This document shows positions 16,555 through 24,802 of a stretch of DNA of 54,369 bases, piece by piece; the first letter of the stretch is position 1; the number at the start of each line of letters is the position of its first letter. The translations under genes were made by a program, and so were the position numbers. The stretch comes from Microcystis novacekii Mn_MB_F_20050700_S1. GTDB taxonomy: Bacteria; Cyanobacteriota; Cyanobacteriia; Cyanobacteriales; Microcystaceae. The notes below the pieces were generated by a model. The model had not been told where the DNA came from, did no database searches, and was given only the letters and a program-made list of their open reading frames with translations. The stretch covers positions 1-54,369 of the forward strand of contig SFAU01000028.1 in assembly GCA_007096045.1 (NCBI GenBank). The letters are read 5' to 3'.

Positions 16555-17133
16555 ATGAATAACTTCTCTGATAAACCCCATCGTCGTTCCTTAAGATTAT
16601 CTCACTATGATTATTCTCAATCGGCTGCATATTTCGTGACAATTTGCATTAAAAATAGGGAAAATTTATTAGGAAATATACAAGATAATGTCATGAATGT
16701 TAATGAATTTGGTCAAGTTGTCAAGGATATTTGGGATAGTTTAGATACTCGTTATCAAGAGGTTATTTTAGATGAATTTGTGATTATGCCTAATCATATT
16801 CACGGAATAATATTTATTGATAACCCAGTAGAGATAATTCATGAATTATCTCTACCTAAGGAAAGGAGAAAAATGTTGTTACCTAAAGTGATTGGTTATT
16901 TTAAAATGAATAGTGCTAAACTGATTAATCAATTGCAGGGTACTCAAGGTCAATCGGTTTGGCAAAAGAATTATTATGAACATATTATCCGTAATGAGGT
17001 TTCCTTAACAAAAATTAGAGAATATATTGTTAATAATCCTTTAAAATGGCATCAAGATATCGAAAATCAGCACGTCAAACCTAGTCAGGAGGAACTTCAG
17101 TTTTGGCAAAGCTTCGGTAGAAAGGATTTATAA
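16555..17133 (+). CDS. RAYT: REP-associated Y1-type transposase
   Basis: A 192-residue HUH-type single-strand DNA transposase of the RAYT (TnpA-REP, Y1_Tnp) family. The HUH pair is H81-I-H83 within IMPNHIHGI. The family-typical second half has VWQKNYYEHIIRNE and REYIVNNPLKW, with Y157 the likely nucleophile. RAYTs cleave and join at REP palindromes beginning GTAG and normally exist as single host genes flanked by such palindromes. Here palindromes flank it on both sides, and one is embedded in frame (residues 92-100). Strong ribosome site AAGGAG 8-9 bp before ATG. The stop runs directly into the TAATCACCGTAAC tail of a repeat unit. It appears intact and could act on the local palindromes. Confidence 0.88.
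   Translation: MNNFSDKPHRRSLRLSHYDYSQSAAYFVTICIKNRENLLGNIQDNVMNVNEFGQVVKDIWDSLDTRYQEVILDEFVIMPNHIHGIIFIDNPVEIIHELSLPKERRKMLLPKVIGYFKMNSAKLINQLQGTQGQSVWQKNYYEHIIRNEVSLTKIREYIVNNPLKWHQDIENQHVKPSQEELQFWQSFGRKDL
16828..16855. repeat. palindrome embedded in the RAYT coding sequence
   Basis: A perfect 28-bp inverted repeat with arm GTAGAGATAATTCA, differing from the flanking palindromes by one G-to-A change in the left arm that is matched by the complementary change in the right arm. It starts exactly at codon 92 and is read as VEIIHELSL, between the HUH motif and the Tyr region, where it should form a variable loop. Confidence 0.88.
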
Positions 17134-17156
17134 TCACCGTAACCACAATTCAGATC

Positions 17157-17198
17157 GTAGGGATAATTCCGTAAGGATAATTCATGAATTATCCCTAC
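17157..17198. repeat. half-site plus near-perfect palindrome downstream of RAYT
   Basis: One 14-bp half-site (17157-17170) is followed by the 28-bp palindrome 17171-17198, in which one base of the left arm (GTAAGG for GTAGGG) breaks symmetry. This is the downstream flanking REP of the RAYT gene and may also act as a transcription stop. Confidence 0.8.
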
Positions 17199-17397
17199 TC
17201 AGGAATGCTTTGTTTAATGCTTGTCGGGGAGAGAAATTTTCCGTCTTCATACCTTTATCCCTATTCCTACTCAACCCGGTTTTTCAGGCTATTTTTTTCT
17301 CTCTTATCTTGGCTCAAAAACCCTATATATATGGGCGCACGGATTCCCATTATATAAAAAGTCTAAAGCAAGTCTCGCCATTTGTCAAGGGTTTTTA
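17198..17397. repeat. repeat unit 5 (R-M 5'-end remnant)
   Basis: The 17-codon remnant, leader and a more diverged 80-bp element (17316-17395, with TATATAAAAAGTCTAAAGCA in place of the usual centre). It ends the repeat field. The diverged centre resembles the isolated copy at 8334-8412. Confidence 0.78.
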
Positions 17398-17554
17398 AAT
17401 TTAGGAGTTACGCATTGGCAAAAAAGTTCGGTTCTATACTATGTAAGGTTTTCAGATGATTAAAACTGCTAATTTGCTATAACCAGTCCGGGGGCCAGGG
17501 GGAGGAAGTTGGAAAAGTTGTGGAGTTGGTTGGCAGTCGTCCCCGAAAATGTCT

Positions 17555-17739
17555 GGTTCTTCGGTTTGTCTTGTGCAACGTACAGGGTTATAAGGAATGA
17601 AACTCTTATGGGGAAAGACATTTGGCGATTTTTGTTAATTGTTTTCGCTCTAGAGCGAACTAATCAATTAAATCTCTTGCCAGATAAGGATTTAGTTCAT
17701 TTATGCCCCCTATCGAACCAGACTAAGTAACGAAGAACC
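17555..17739. mobile_element. 185-bp MITE with GGTTCTTCG termini, copy 1
   Basis: Bounded by GGTTCTTCG and CGAAGAACC. A second copy, in opposite orientation, lies at 29206-29391 with about 85-90 percent identity by eye. Both contain TTATAAGGAATGAAACTCTT and CGCTCTAGAGCGAA. A short frame (VIRNETL...IVFALERTNQL) is open in both copies but has no recognisable family, and I do not call it a gene. Confidence 0.7.
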
Positions 17740-17792
17740 AAATGTCTTGACTATCGAACCCCATTTGAGGTATTCTATGGAGTACGCTCGGA

Positions 17793-17903
17793 TAAGCTGT
17801 ACTGCATTTAAACTGCGTATTGTAGATTTTAGTACAAAGCCTCGAACTACGTCTAGCTGATCCCCAGCATTCTTAAGGAGTAATTTAGATAGTCAACAGC
17901 TTA
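17793..17903. mobile_element. MITE-like element, TAAGCTGT/ACAGCTTA termini, copy 2
   Basis: Same ends as the element at 3227-3351, with TA at both borders. The shared parts are AAACTGC(C/G)TATTG(G/T)AGATTTTAGTACAAA at the left and GAGTAATTTAGATAGTCAAC at the right; the middle is unrelated. Sequence directly after it (17904-17931) matches the coding DNA of the 3' end of the first gene in the window. Confidence 0.65.
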
Positions 17904-17974
17904 GTGATGCAATTCAGATTTGAATTGGCGAATCCACCAAATTATTATATACTGCAAATTTTTTTTTTATCATC

Positions 17975-20299
17975 ATGCCACAACAATCCTTAATCACTAA
18001 AACCCTGACAGCGCAAGCCATTACCCCCCCCGCACAAAATAGTTTAAATGTCAAGCTTTTTAGAAAAATACTTTTATTGTCTCCCCTGTTGTTTTGGGAA
18101 TTATTTGGTTTAGAAGTTAGCTCAGTTAAAGCAGTAGAAAACCTACAATGTCCCGTTGTTTCTAGGGAAGAAGTTGATACTAATGCTCTCCAAAGAGAAA
18201 TTGCTAATTATTCAGCCACTCTGCGAGTCTATCCTAGCGATCTGGGTACGATTAAACTTTATCTTCAGAGGGGAATGGCGCGAGAAAAAATCAACGATCA
18301 AAACGGTGCGATCGATGATTTCAGTCAATACATTTGGTACAGTAATTATAATGCTCCCGCCTTCAAAGATCGACAGTTACTAGCTCAAGCCTATTATCAA
18401 AGAGGTGTGTTAAAGTTAGCCATGGCAAAGGAGCAGCGTCAGCTAAAATTATTAGAAGCTGCTCGCTCAGATTTTCAGCAAGCCTTTAAATATAATCCCA
18501 ATAAAAGTGAAGTTTACTTTAACCTAGCAATTATTGCATCTTTGCTCAATCATCAATCCTTGGCTTTAGATTATTACCAGCGTTTCATTGGTTATGAAAC
18601 TGAAGATTATCGCGGCTATTATCATCGAGGACAGCTATACGCTCAGTGGGGAAATTATGCAGAGGCTATCAAAGATTATGATCTGGCTATTTTATACAAA
18701 CCCGATCTAATTGAAGGCTATTATAATCGGGCCATAGCTTTAGAAAAGATAGGGGGAAAACGAGAGGCTTTTAAGGATTATAAAATCGTTTTAAAATGCT
18801 CACCCAAACTATTTTTAGCCAAGAATGCTCCTAGCAGTTATCAAAACCGTGCCAGAGTACAAATTGAAATGGCTGACGAGGAAGTAGAATTAGCCAATTT
18901 ATCTTCTAATTCCCCGTCAGGATATCAAACAGCGATCAATTACTATAATGGAGCCATCAAAGATCTAGCACTTGTCATCCGTATTAATCCCAACTACGAT
19001 AAAGTTCCCCATGCTAGAGCATTTCTTAAACGGGGTTATGCTCACCTAAGACTCAACAATAATCAAGGGGCAATTCAAGATTATAACCAAGCAATTTATC
19101 TGCAACCCCAAGACGCAAAAGCCTATGTATATCGGGGGTTAATGCGAGCCAATAAATATCAAGAATACGCAGGAGCTTTAGAGGATTTTACTGCGGCAGT
19201 GGCACGAAACCGTAATGATGCAGCCGCTCACTATCATCGGGGATTAGTGCTGTATAAATTGGGGCGTTATCAGGAGGCAGTAGATAATTATAATATTGCC
19301 TTAGCCCAAGATGATCGGATTAATACACCTAGTTTTACTTCTCGCTCTGTCTGTAGCGAAAATATCCGAGAATCTGCCGACAAAAATTATTTTTATGACT
19401 CCAGAGAAACTGATTTTCGCCCTAATTATAATGTCTCTTGTCATGCTCAAGCGCGGGGAGATGCTTATTTTGCTCTGAAAAATTTTGCCGCAGCCGAAAG
19501 AGATTATACTACTTATATAGTTGCCTATCCCAACGATCCAGAAGGTTATCATAAACGGGCCAATGCGCGTTTTGAAAAAGGGGATAAACAGGGAGCGATC
19601 GAGGATTATAATGTATTCCTAGAAAAAGTCCGTGATGCGAGAATTTTCTATAGTCGTGGGAATAGTCGCACTGACGTGGGAGATGATCAAGGAGCGATTA
19701 CAGATTATCTGCAATCTTTGAGCATTAATCCTATCGATGTGACAGCGTATAGTAATCGGGGAAATGCACGCACGGATACCGCTACTATTCCCGATAATGT
19801 ACAAGTAACACCGAGAATATCAGAGAATCCGATCGCCTATAATAATCGTGGTATTATTCGACGACAAACGGGGGATAAGGAAGGTGCTTTAGAGGATTTA
19901 GATAGAGCAATTAGCTTGAATGCCAATAATCCGATCGCCTATAATAACCGGGGAGTTATTCGCTTTGATTTGGGAGATAATACTGGTGCTTTGGAGGATT
20001 TAAATATGGCTATTGCTCTCCAATCTAACTATGCTGAAGCTTACTATAATCGAGGTTTAGTTAAGGAAAAAATGGGCGACAAGAAAGAAGCGATCGCTGA
20101 TTATCAATTAGCAATTACTTATCAGCCTAATTATGGCGAAGCTTATTATAACTTGGCTCTTGCCACCTACGATGATCAAAATCCTAGTAGTCGAGTAGCG
20201 AGCCTTAACTATTTGCAAAAAGCCGCTAATGCCTTGATAAAAACTGGTAATTTAGAACTGTATGAACGCACAGTAGAATGGATGCTAAAAATGCAGTAA
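17975..20299 (+). CDS. TPR-repeat protein, exported or membrane-anchored
   Basis: A 774-residue protein made almost wholly of tetratricopeptide repeats. Typical units are AYYNRGLVKEKMGDKKEAIA and AYNNRGIIRRQTGDKEGALE, at least ten by eye from residue ~80 to the end. The N-terminus has a basic stretch then a hydrophobic segment (about residues 31-55), so it is probably a signal peptide or anchor with the repeats outside the cytoplasm. The role is likely protein-protein scaffolding; no catalytic domain is seen. ATG start; the spacer upstream holds two MITEs. It stands alone. Confidence 0.85.
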   Translation: MPQQSLITKTLTAQAITPPAQNSLNVKLFRKILLLSPLLFWELFGLEVSSVKAVENLQCPVVSREEVDTNALQREIANYSATLRVYPSDLGTIKLYLQRGMAREKINDQNGAIDDFSQYIWYSNYNAPAFKDRQLLAQAYYQRGVLKLAMAKEQRQLKLLEAARSDFQQAFKYNPNKSEVYFNLAIIASLLNHQSLALDYYQRFIGYETEDYRGYYHRGQLYAQWGNYAEAIKDYDLAILYKPDLIEGYYNRAIALEKIGGKREAFKDYKIVLKCSPKLFLAKNAPSSYQNRARVQIEMADEEVELANLSSNSPSGYQTAINYYNGAIKDLALVIRINPNYDKVPHARAFLKRGYAHLRLNNNQGAIQDYNQAIYLQPQDAKAYVYRGLMRANKYQEYAGALEDFTAAVARNRNDAAAHYHRGLVLYKLGRYQEAVDNYNIALAQDDRINTPSFTSRSVCSENIRESADKNYFYDSRETDFRPNYNVSCHAQARGDAYFALKNFAAAERDYTTYIVAYPNDPEGYHKRANARFEKGDKQGAIEDYNVFLEKVRDARIFYSRGNSRTDVGDDQGAITDYLQSLSINPIDVTAYSNRGNARTDTATIPDNVQVTPRISENPIAYNNRGIIRRQTGDKEGALEDLDRAISLNANNPIAYNNRGVIRFDLGDNTGALEDLNMAIALQSNYAEAYYNRGLVKEKMGDKKEAIADYQLAITYQPNYGEAYYNLALATYDDQNPSSRVASLNYLQKAANALIKTGNLELYERTVEWMLKMQ

Positions 20300-20350
20300 T
20301 TTGTCTAAAAAAATAAGCTCAGGTATGACATTCTCCGTCGCTTTAGCCCA

Positions 20351-20430
20351 GTAGGGTGTGTTAGCGTTAGCGTAACGCACGAATTTTGAACATTAGATAA
20401 GGTGCGTTACATTTCATTAACGCACCCTAC
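20351..20430. repeat. 80-bp GTAGGGTGTGTTAGCG inverted-repeat element, copy 1
   Basis: The ends GTAGGGTGTGTTA and TTAACGCACCCTAC form an imperfect inverted repeat, with internal GTAACGCAC/GTGCGTTAC arms. A full second copy is at 21845-21924 and a partial copy at 21765-21823. It shares the GTAGGG/CCCTAC tips of the other palindromes in the window and lies 52 bp after the TPR gene, where it may end transcription. Confidence 0.8.
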
Positions 20431-20514
20431 CAGATCGGCGATCGCACTGTTCCCTGTTCCCCGTTTCCTTTTTCAAGCATTGGTTTAGCATACTGGGTTC
20501 GGTAGAGCCATAAG

Positions 20515-20988
20515 TTATCGCTTTTTTGATTTTCGATTTTGGAGTCTTTTTTGATTTTCGATTTTGGAGTCTTTTTTGATTTTTGATTTCCCATTGGGGG
20601 ATTGTCTGTCAGAGCCAGTTTCATAGTGAAAATGGGATGGTCTTCGATTAGGGACATTGGGAAAGCGAGTGCGGCATCCGCGATTAAGCAAGCCGTCCCA
20701 TCCCCAAGAGGCACATTCAATCGAGCGAGTTTTTTGGGGTTGAGAAACAACTGTGTAGTCGCAAGAGACATAGCCGTTACTGTCGCTATCCATTGCCTGA
20801 CAACTCGCGCCGTTTATTTCTTCTCCGAGAACGGAAGCAACATAGTCTCTCAGTTGACTTTCGGCAAAACTTCTGCCCAAAAAAATCTGTCCTAAATTGC
20901 GTCCCACGTTAAGAACGATGACGATGGGCAGAAAGCTGACTACTAACAAGCTCAAGATTAACAGGATTATTCTTTGTATATTCTGCAT
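20515..20988 (-). CDS. pilin-like protein lacking the prepilin motif
   Basis: A paralogue of the prepilin at 21218-21604: the segments SFAESQLRDYVASVLGEEIN, GASCQAMDSDSNGYVSCDYT and ECASWGWDGLLNRGCRTRFP align almost residue for residue. The N-terminus is a hydrophobic anchor (IILLILSLLVVSFLPIVIVL) without the GFTLIE cleavage/methylation motif, so it should not be processed by PilD and may be a membrane-anchored relative or a decaying gene. Beyond RTRFPNVPNR, where the paralogue stops, it runs ~40 residues further into a Lys/Ser-rich tail encoded by a 25-bp tandem repeat. ATG at 20988 with a weak GGCGA site; a 110-bp dispersed repeat begins 20 bp upstream. Confidence 0.65.
   Translation of the reverse strand: MQNIQRIILLILSLLVVSFLPIVIVLNVGRNLGQIFLGRSFAESQLRDYVASVLGEEINGASCQAMDSDSNGYVSCDYTVVSQPQKTRSIECASWGWDGLLNRGCRTRFPNVPNRRPSHFHYETGSDRQSPNGKSKIKKDSKIENQKRLQNRKSKKR
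20521..20589. repeat. 25-bp tandem repeat
   Basis: Two exact copies of a unit starting CTTTTTTGATTTTCGATTTT and ending GGAGT (20521-20545, 20546-20570), plus a partial third. It encodes the basic tail of the pilin-like protein on the minus strand. Confidence 0.8.
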
Positions 20989-21007
20989 AACGTCGCCTTT
21001 TTCGGCT

Positions 21008-21119
21008 CTTCTGGTTTCTGTGTGGAAACGAGGTCTATACTGATAGTTTCTTCCGAAAAATAGTCCTAAAAGTCTTGCCCAATAAGCACTTCAGGATTCC
21101 ATAAGCAAAAATTATCACA
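21008..21119. repeat. 110-bp dispersed repeat, copy 1
   Basis: Shares about 90 percent identity by eye with the complement of 39427-39538: GGTTTCTGTGTGGAAACGAG, then GTCTATACTGATAGTTTCTT, through to CATAAGCAAAAATTATCA. No reading frame and no obvious terminal inverted repeats. It lies between the two pilin-like genes, close to the start of the downstream one. Confidence 0.75.
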
Positions 21120-21217
21120 TCCTGATGGATATCTAGTGATCGCGTGTGTCCAAATACCCTTGTGGGGGCAAAATCCAGCCTAAATCCCGAAAAAGATGCT
21201 TTACATCTCACCAAAAC

Positions 21218-21604
21218 TTAGCGATTAGGGAAATTGGGAAAGCGAGTGCGGCATCCGCGATTGATCAAGCCATACCATCCCCAAGCGGCACATTCAATCG
21301 GGCGAGTCTCTTGAGGTCGGGAAACAACCGTATAGTCGCAAGAGACATAGCCGTTACCGTCGCTATCTACTGCCTGACAGCTCGCTCCTTTTAGGTCTTC
21401 TCTAAGAACGGAATTAACATGGTCTCTCAGTTGATTTTCGGCAAAACTCTTGCCAAAAAAAATCTGTCCTAGGAAAGAAACGGCGCCGATTGCGAGAATG
21501 CCGAAAACAATAGTACTGACTAAGAGTTCAATTAGGGTGAAACCTTTGTTAGCCTTCTTGTTGGCGATTTTGAGCAGCAGTTTGGTTTTGAAGTTAGTGT
21601 TCAT
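21218..21604 (-). CDS. type IV prepilin-like protein
   Basis: A 128-residue protein with a leader of about 20 residues ending KANKG, then the cleavage and assembly signature FTLIELLVSTIVFGILAIGA; the glycine before F is the PilD processing site and the E at +5 is present. The mature part is short and has three to four cysteines (GASCQ, VSCDYT, IECAAW, RGCRTRF), suggesting two disulfides, and resembles minor or PilA-like pseudopilins of cyanobacteria rather than the major pilin. ATG at 21604 chosen because CAGGAAAA lies 5-12 bp upstream; an upstream ATG at 21664 would give an abnormal leader. Followed by a motif-less paralogue at 20988. Confidence 0.8.
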   Translation of the reverse strand: MNTNFKTKLLLKIANKKANKGFTLIELLVSTIVFGILAIGAVSFLGQIFFGKSFAENQLRDHVNSVLREDLKGASCQAVDSDGNGYVSCDYTVVSRPQETRPIECAAWGWYGLINRGCRTRFPNFPNR

Positions 21605-21764
21605 GATTTTTCCTGAATACAGGTGTTGGATTTGCTTGTGAACAATAAAACTGTTTCTATTCATTTGTTTAGGCTGAAGAGGCTTAACTATGCGTGAAAT
21701 TTAAATTTCTTTACAAAAAGCTGGATGCCAACTATAGCAGTTATCTTAGCTAAATCCCGAAAAA

Positions 21765-21924
21765 GTAACGCACGAATTTTGAACCTTAGATAAGGTGCGT
21801 TACATTTCATTAACGCACCCTACAAGATCGCACTTAATAGTCCAGTAGGGTGTGTTAGCGTCAGCGTAACGCACGAATTTTGAACATTAGATAAGGTGCG
21901 TTACATTTCATTAACGCACCCTAC
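21765..21924. repeat. partial and full copies of the GTAGGGTGTGTTAGCG element
   Basis: The partial copy 21765-21823 (right two thirds) is followed by the full 80-bp copy 21845-21924 in the same orientation. The rest of the 21605-22058 spacer holds a short repeated AATTTCA(G/T)CTATCTGTAA motif at 21940-21980 and nothing else recognisable. Confidence 0.75.
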
Positions 21925-22058
21925 AAGATCGGCTACCTGAAATTTCAGCTATCTGTAATGAAATTTCATCTATCTGTAACCCTACACGCCAAAATAGTTT
22001 AAAAATCGGCCGAGAATTTCTAGGATAGAAGTAAAGACCATCCTTGCCTACTTTTTCC

Positions 22059-24389
22059 ATGATCCTAGCCGCCGAAACTGGACTAAAAACCGCTACTCTA
22101 GACGTAAAAGGCATGAAATGCGCTGGCTGTGTGAGTGCCGTAGAACGACAACTCAGCCAAAATCAAGGGGTAAAATCGGCCCGGGTTAACCTAATCACGG
22201 AAATTGCCGTGATTGAATACCAACCAGATGCGATCGCACCAGAGCAATTAGCCGCAAAATTAACCGCGATGGGATTCCCCACCCAACCGCGCAGCTCATC
22301 GACTCCCCTGTCTCAACAAAATCAACGTCTGGAAAACCAACAAAAAGAACGGCAACAACAATTATACCAATTAGCGATCGCTTGTTGTTTACTGGTTTTT
22401 TCCCTGATTGGTCACTTACACCACATCGGGGGACCAGAAATCCCCATCTTTCAAAGTATTGCTTTTCACTGGACTTTAGCCACCCTAGCCATTTTATTCC
22501 CCGGCCGCGATATTTTCATCGATGGTTGGCGCGGATTACGGCACGGGATGCCAAATATGAACACTCTCGTTAGTTTAGGCACAGGTAGCGCCTATATAGC
22601 CAGTTGTTTGGCTCTTATCTTCCCTAATCTCGGTCTAGAGTGCTTTTTCGATGAACCAGTCATGCTGTTAGGGTTTATTCTCCTCGGACGGACTCTAGAA
22701 GCGCATTCCCGTCATCGCGCGGCCGCAGACCTAGAAGCGCTTACTTCCCTACAACCGGCAGTGGCTCACCTGATTGGTAGTACAGATGACCGTGTGGGCG
22801 TGGCGATTCCGGTGGAACAGCTGCGCGTCGGGGAATGGGTGCGCGTCTTACCCGGGGAAAAAATTCCCGTGGATGGGGAGATTATTCAGGGAAGAACCAC
22901 GGTAGATGAAGCTTTGTTAACGGGGGAATCGCTGCCGGTGGTTAAGGAAATGGGAGAGCTAGTCATTGCTGGCAGTTTCAATCTCTCTGGTGCGATCGCC
23001 GTGCAAACTCGTCAGGTGGGGACCGATACCACCCTAGCTAAGATTATCGCAGCCGTGGAATCAGCCCAAACTCGCAAGGCCCCAGTACAGAAGATAGCGG
23101 ACCGGGTAGCGGGTTATTTTGCCTACGGAGTGATGATAATTGCCCTAATTGTGCTGCTCTTTTGGTATTTTTGGGGAACTAGGCTGTTTCCAGAGGTGTT
23201 AGGATCAACCACAGGACACCACGAGATGATTCAATCCACTTCTCCCCTACTTTTGTCCCTAAAATTAGCGATTTCTGTGCTTGTGGTCGCTTGTCCCTGC
23301 GCTCTCGGTTTAGCCACACCGACGGCCCTACTGGTGGGAACCAGTTTAGCAGCCGAACGGGGTATTTTAATTAAAGGGGGCGATGTTTTGGAAACCGTCT
23401 CGCAACTGCAAACGGTGGTTTTTGACAAAACGGGAACCCTCAGCCAAGGTCATCCGGAAATTACCGATTGTTTGAGTTTTTCTGAGCTTAATTCCCTGGA
23501 AATTCAACAATTAGCGGCAGTAGTGGAGAGTGGCACTAATCATCCTCTCGCTCGGGCGATTTTAGATGCGGTTACTCTTCCTACTAACCTGACGGGGGAA
23601 GATTTTCAAACTGTGGCCGGATTGGGAGTTTCGGCAAGGGTGCAGGGGTCGAAAATTGTTCTGGGAAATCGGCAATGGTTGGCTCAGAACGGCATTAAAA
23701 TCGATGAAACTATCCCCAGTATTCAAGAGCTTTTACAAGCGGGTAAAACGGTGATTTATCTGGGTAGGGAAGAACAATTACTCGGCGCGATCGCGTTTCA
23801 GGATCGATTGCGTCCTGATGCTCAAACAACCGTTAATCAGTTGCAAAAACTCGGTTTAGAGGTGATTTTACTCAGTGGCGATCGCCAAGAAGTGGTGACA
23901 GCGATCGCTAATAGTTTAGGTATTAGTCAATTTTATGCCCAAGTTGCTCCCGCCGAAAAATCGGCCTTAATTGCCGACCTACAGACAAAAGAGGGCAAAA
24001 TCGTCGCTATGGTCGGGGATGGTATCAATGATGCTCCTGCACTAGGACAGGCTAACATCGGTATTGCTCTGGCTGGTGGCACGGAAGTGGCCATGGAAAC
24101 GGCCGGGATCGTTTTAATTAGCGATCGCCTAGAGGATGTGGTGCAATCTCTGCATTTAAGTCTGGCTACATGGCAAAAAATCCGACAAAATCTTTTTTGG
24201 GCTTTGGGTTATAATACCCTTGCTATTCCCATTGCCGGTGGCTTATTACTGCCCCATTGGGGTCTAGCTTTCAGTCCGGCCCTAGCAGCAGCTTTGATGG
24301 CTTTTAGTTCGGTTATGGTAGTGAGTAATTCCTTGCTTTTACGTCGTCAATTTCCCCCGCTCACATCGACGCAGGAAGGCAAAAATTAA
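22059..24389 (+). CDS. ctaA: copper-transporting P1B-type ATPase, CtaA-like
   Basis: Pumps Cu(I) across a membrane with ATP hydrolysis; in cyanobacteria CtaA imports copper at the plasma membrane and PacS passes it into thylakoids. Domains: an N-terminal heavy-metal-binding domain with GMKCAGC at residues 18-24; eight membrane segments; actuator motif TGES; ion-binding CPC at 412-414; phosphorylated D456 in DKTGTLSQG; P1B-specific HP dipeptide in NHPLARAI; and hinge GDGINDAP near 655. Length 776. GMKCAGC plus the AVERQLSQ continuation looks more like CtaA than PacS (whose motif is GMRCAAC in Synechocystis), but the split is uncertain. ATG 22059; an in-frame TTG 15 bp upstream is disregarded. 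HIP1 octamers occur within the gene. Confidence 0.9.
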   Translation: MILAAETGLKTATLDVKGMKCAGCVSAVERQLSQNQGVKSARVNLITEIAVIEYQPDAIAPEQLAAKLTAMGFPTQPRSSSTPLSQQNQRLENQQKERQQQLYQLAIACCLLVFSLIGHLHHIGGPEIPIFQSIAFHWTLATLAILFPGRDIFIDGWRGLRHGMPNMNTLVSLGTGSAYIASCLALIFPNLGLECFFDEPVMLLGFILLGRTLEAHSRHRAAADLEALTSLQPAVAHLIGSTDDRVGVAIPVEQLRVGEWVRVLPGEKIPVDGEIIQGRTTVDEALLTGESLPVVKEMGELVIAGSFNLSGAIAVQTRQVGTDTTLAKIIAAVESAQTRKAPVQKIADRVAGYFAYGVMIIALIVLLFWYFWGTRLFPEVLGSTTGHHEMIQSTSPLLLSLKLAISVLVVACPCALGLATPTALLVGTSLAAERGILIKGGDVLETVSQLQTVVFDKTGTLSQGHPEITDCLSFSELNSLEIQQLAAVVESGTNHPLARAILDAVTLPTNLTGEDFQTVAGLGVSARVQGSKIVLGNRQWLAQNGIKIDETIPSIQELLQAGKTVIYLGREEQLLGAIAFQDRLRPDAQTTVNQLQKLGLEVILLSGDRQEVVTAIANSLGISQFYAQVAPAEKSALIADLQTKEGKIVAMVGDGINDAPALGQANIGIALAGGTEVAMETAGIVLISDRLEDVVQSLHLSLATWQKIRQNLFWALGYNTLAIPIAGGLLLPHWGLAFSPALAAALMAFSSVMVVSNSLLLRRQFPPLTSTQEGKN

Positions 24390-24394
24390 AACAA

Positions 24395-24595
24395 TTACCG
24401 ATTTTTTCTCGATAACTTGTGCAGTTTATTTAGGGTTGGCTGAAAAAGTTTGTTGGTGGGGTTAGGGGGCGGTATGTGGTCAACTTCTATGAGGTCTGAT
24501 GGGGTGAAGTATTGCCCGCAGCTGTTACACTTCCCGTTTTGCTTTTTGGACGATAATCTGTGCTGATTTCTGAAAGCTTTGTAAATCAAGATCAA
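24395..24595 (-). pseudogene. HNH nuclease fragment, likely from a group II intron maturase
   Basis: The frame reads KQNGKCNSCGQYFTPSDLIE then VDHI, the first half of an HNH zinc-finger domain as found at the C-terminus of group II intron reverse transcriptases. The second half, which should carry the conserved His-Cys-His residues, is replaced by unrelated PPPNPTNKLF. No reverse transcriptase domain is nearby. A dead fragment. Confidence 0.6.
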
Positions 24596-24661
24596 AAAAT
24601 TAGTTGCACATGGGGTAATCTCTGGACAATTATAGTCAATTTTAACCAGTAATCCTTCACC

Positions 24662-24790
24662 TATCAGTTATCATTTATTAGTTACCAGTTATCAGATTTG
24701 AGTTTTAAGTGTGCAGTCTGTATTAAGCGAGCAGTATTAAATAGCAGTTTCCTACTGTGTTTTCACTGTTTACTGATTACTGTTTACCAA
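24662..24790. repeat. STRR heptamer palindrome locus, no insert
   Basis: The left arm TATCAGTTATCATTTATTAG... and the right arm CACTGTTTACTGATTACTGT enclose about 65 bp resembling the core of the loci at 3152 and 39334 (GAGTTTTAAGTGTGCAGT). The right arm ends 13 bp before the signal-peptidase start. With 24390-24661 it fills the spacer; nothing else is evident there. Confidence 0.7.
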
Positions 24791-24802
24791 TGGGTCTATA
24801 CT

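Noticed and set aside
17509-17730. Reading frame inside the 185-bp MITE, also open in the copy at 29206-29391
   Set aside because: The start lies outside the element in one case, the product is short and matches no family I know; with only two closely similar copies conservation cannot be judged.
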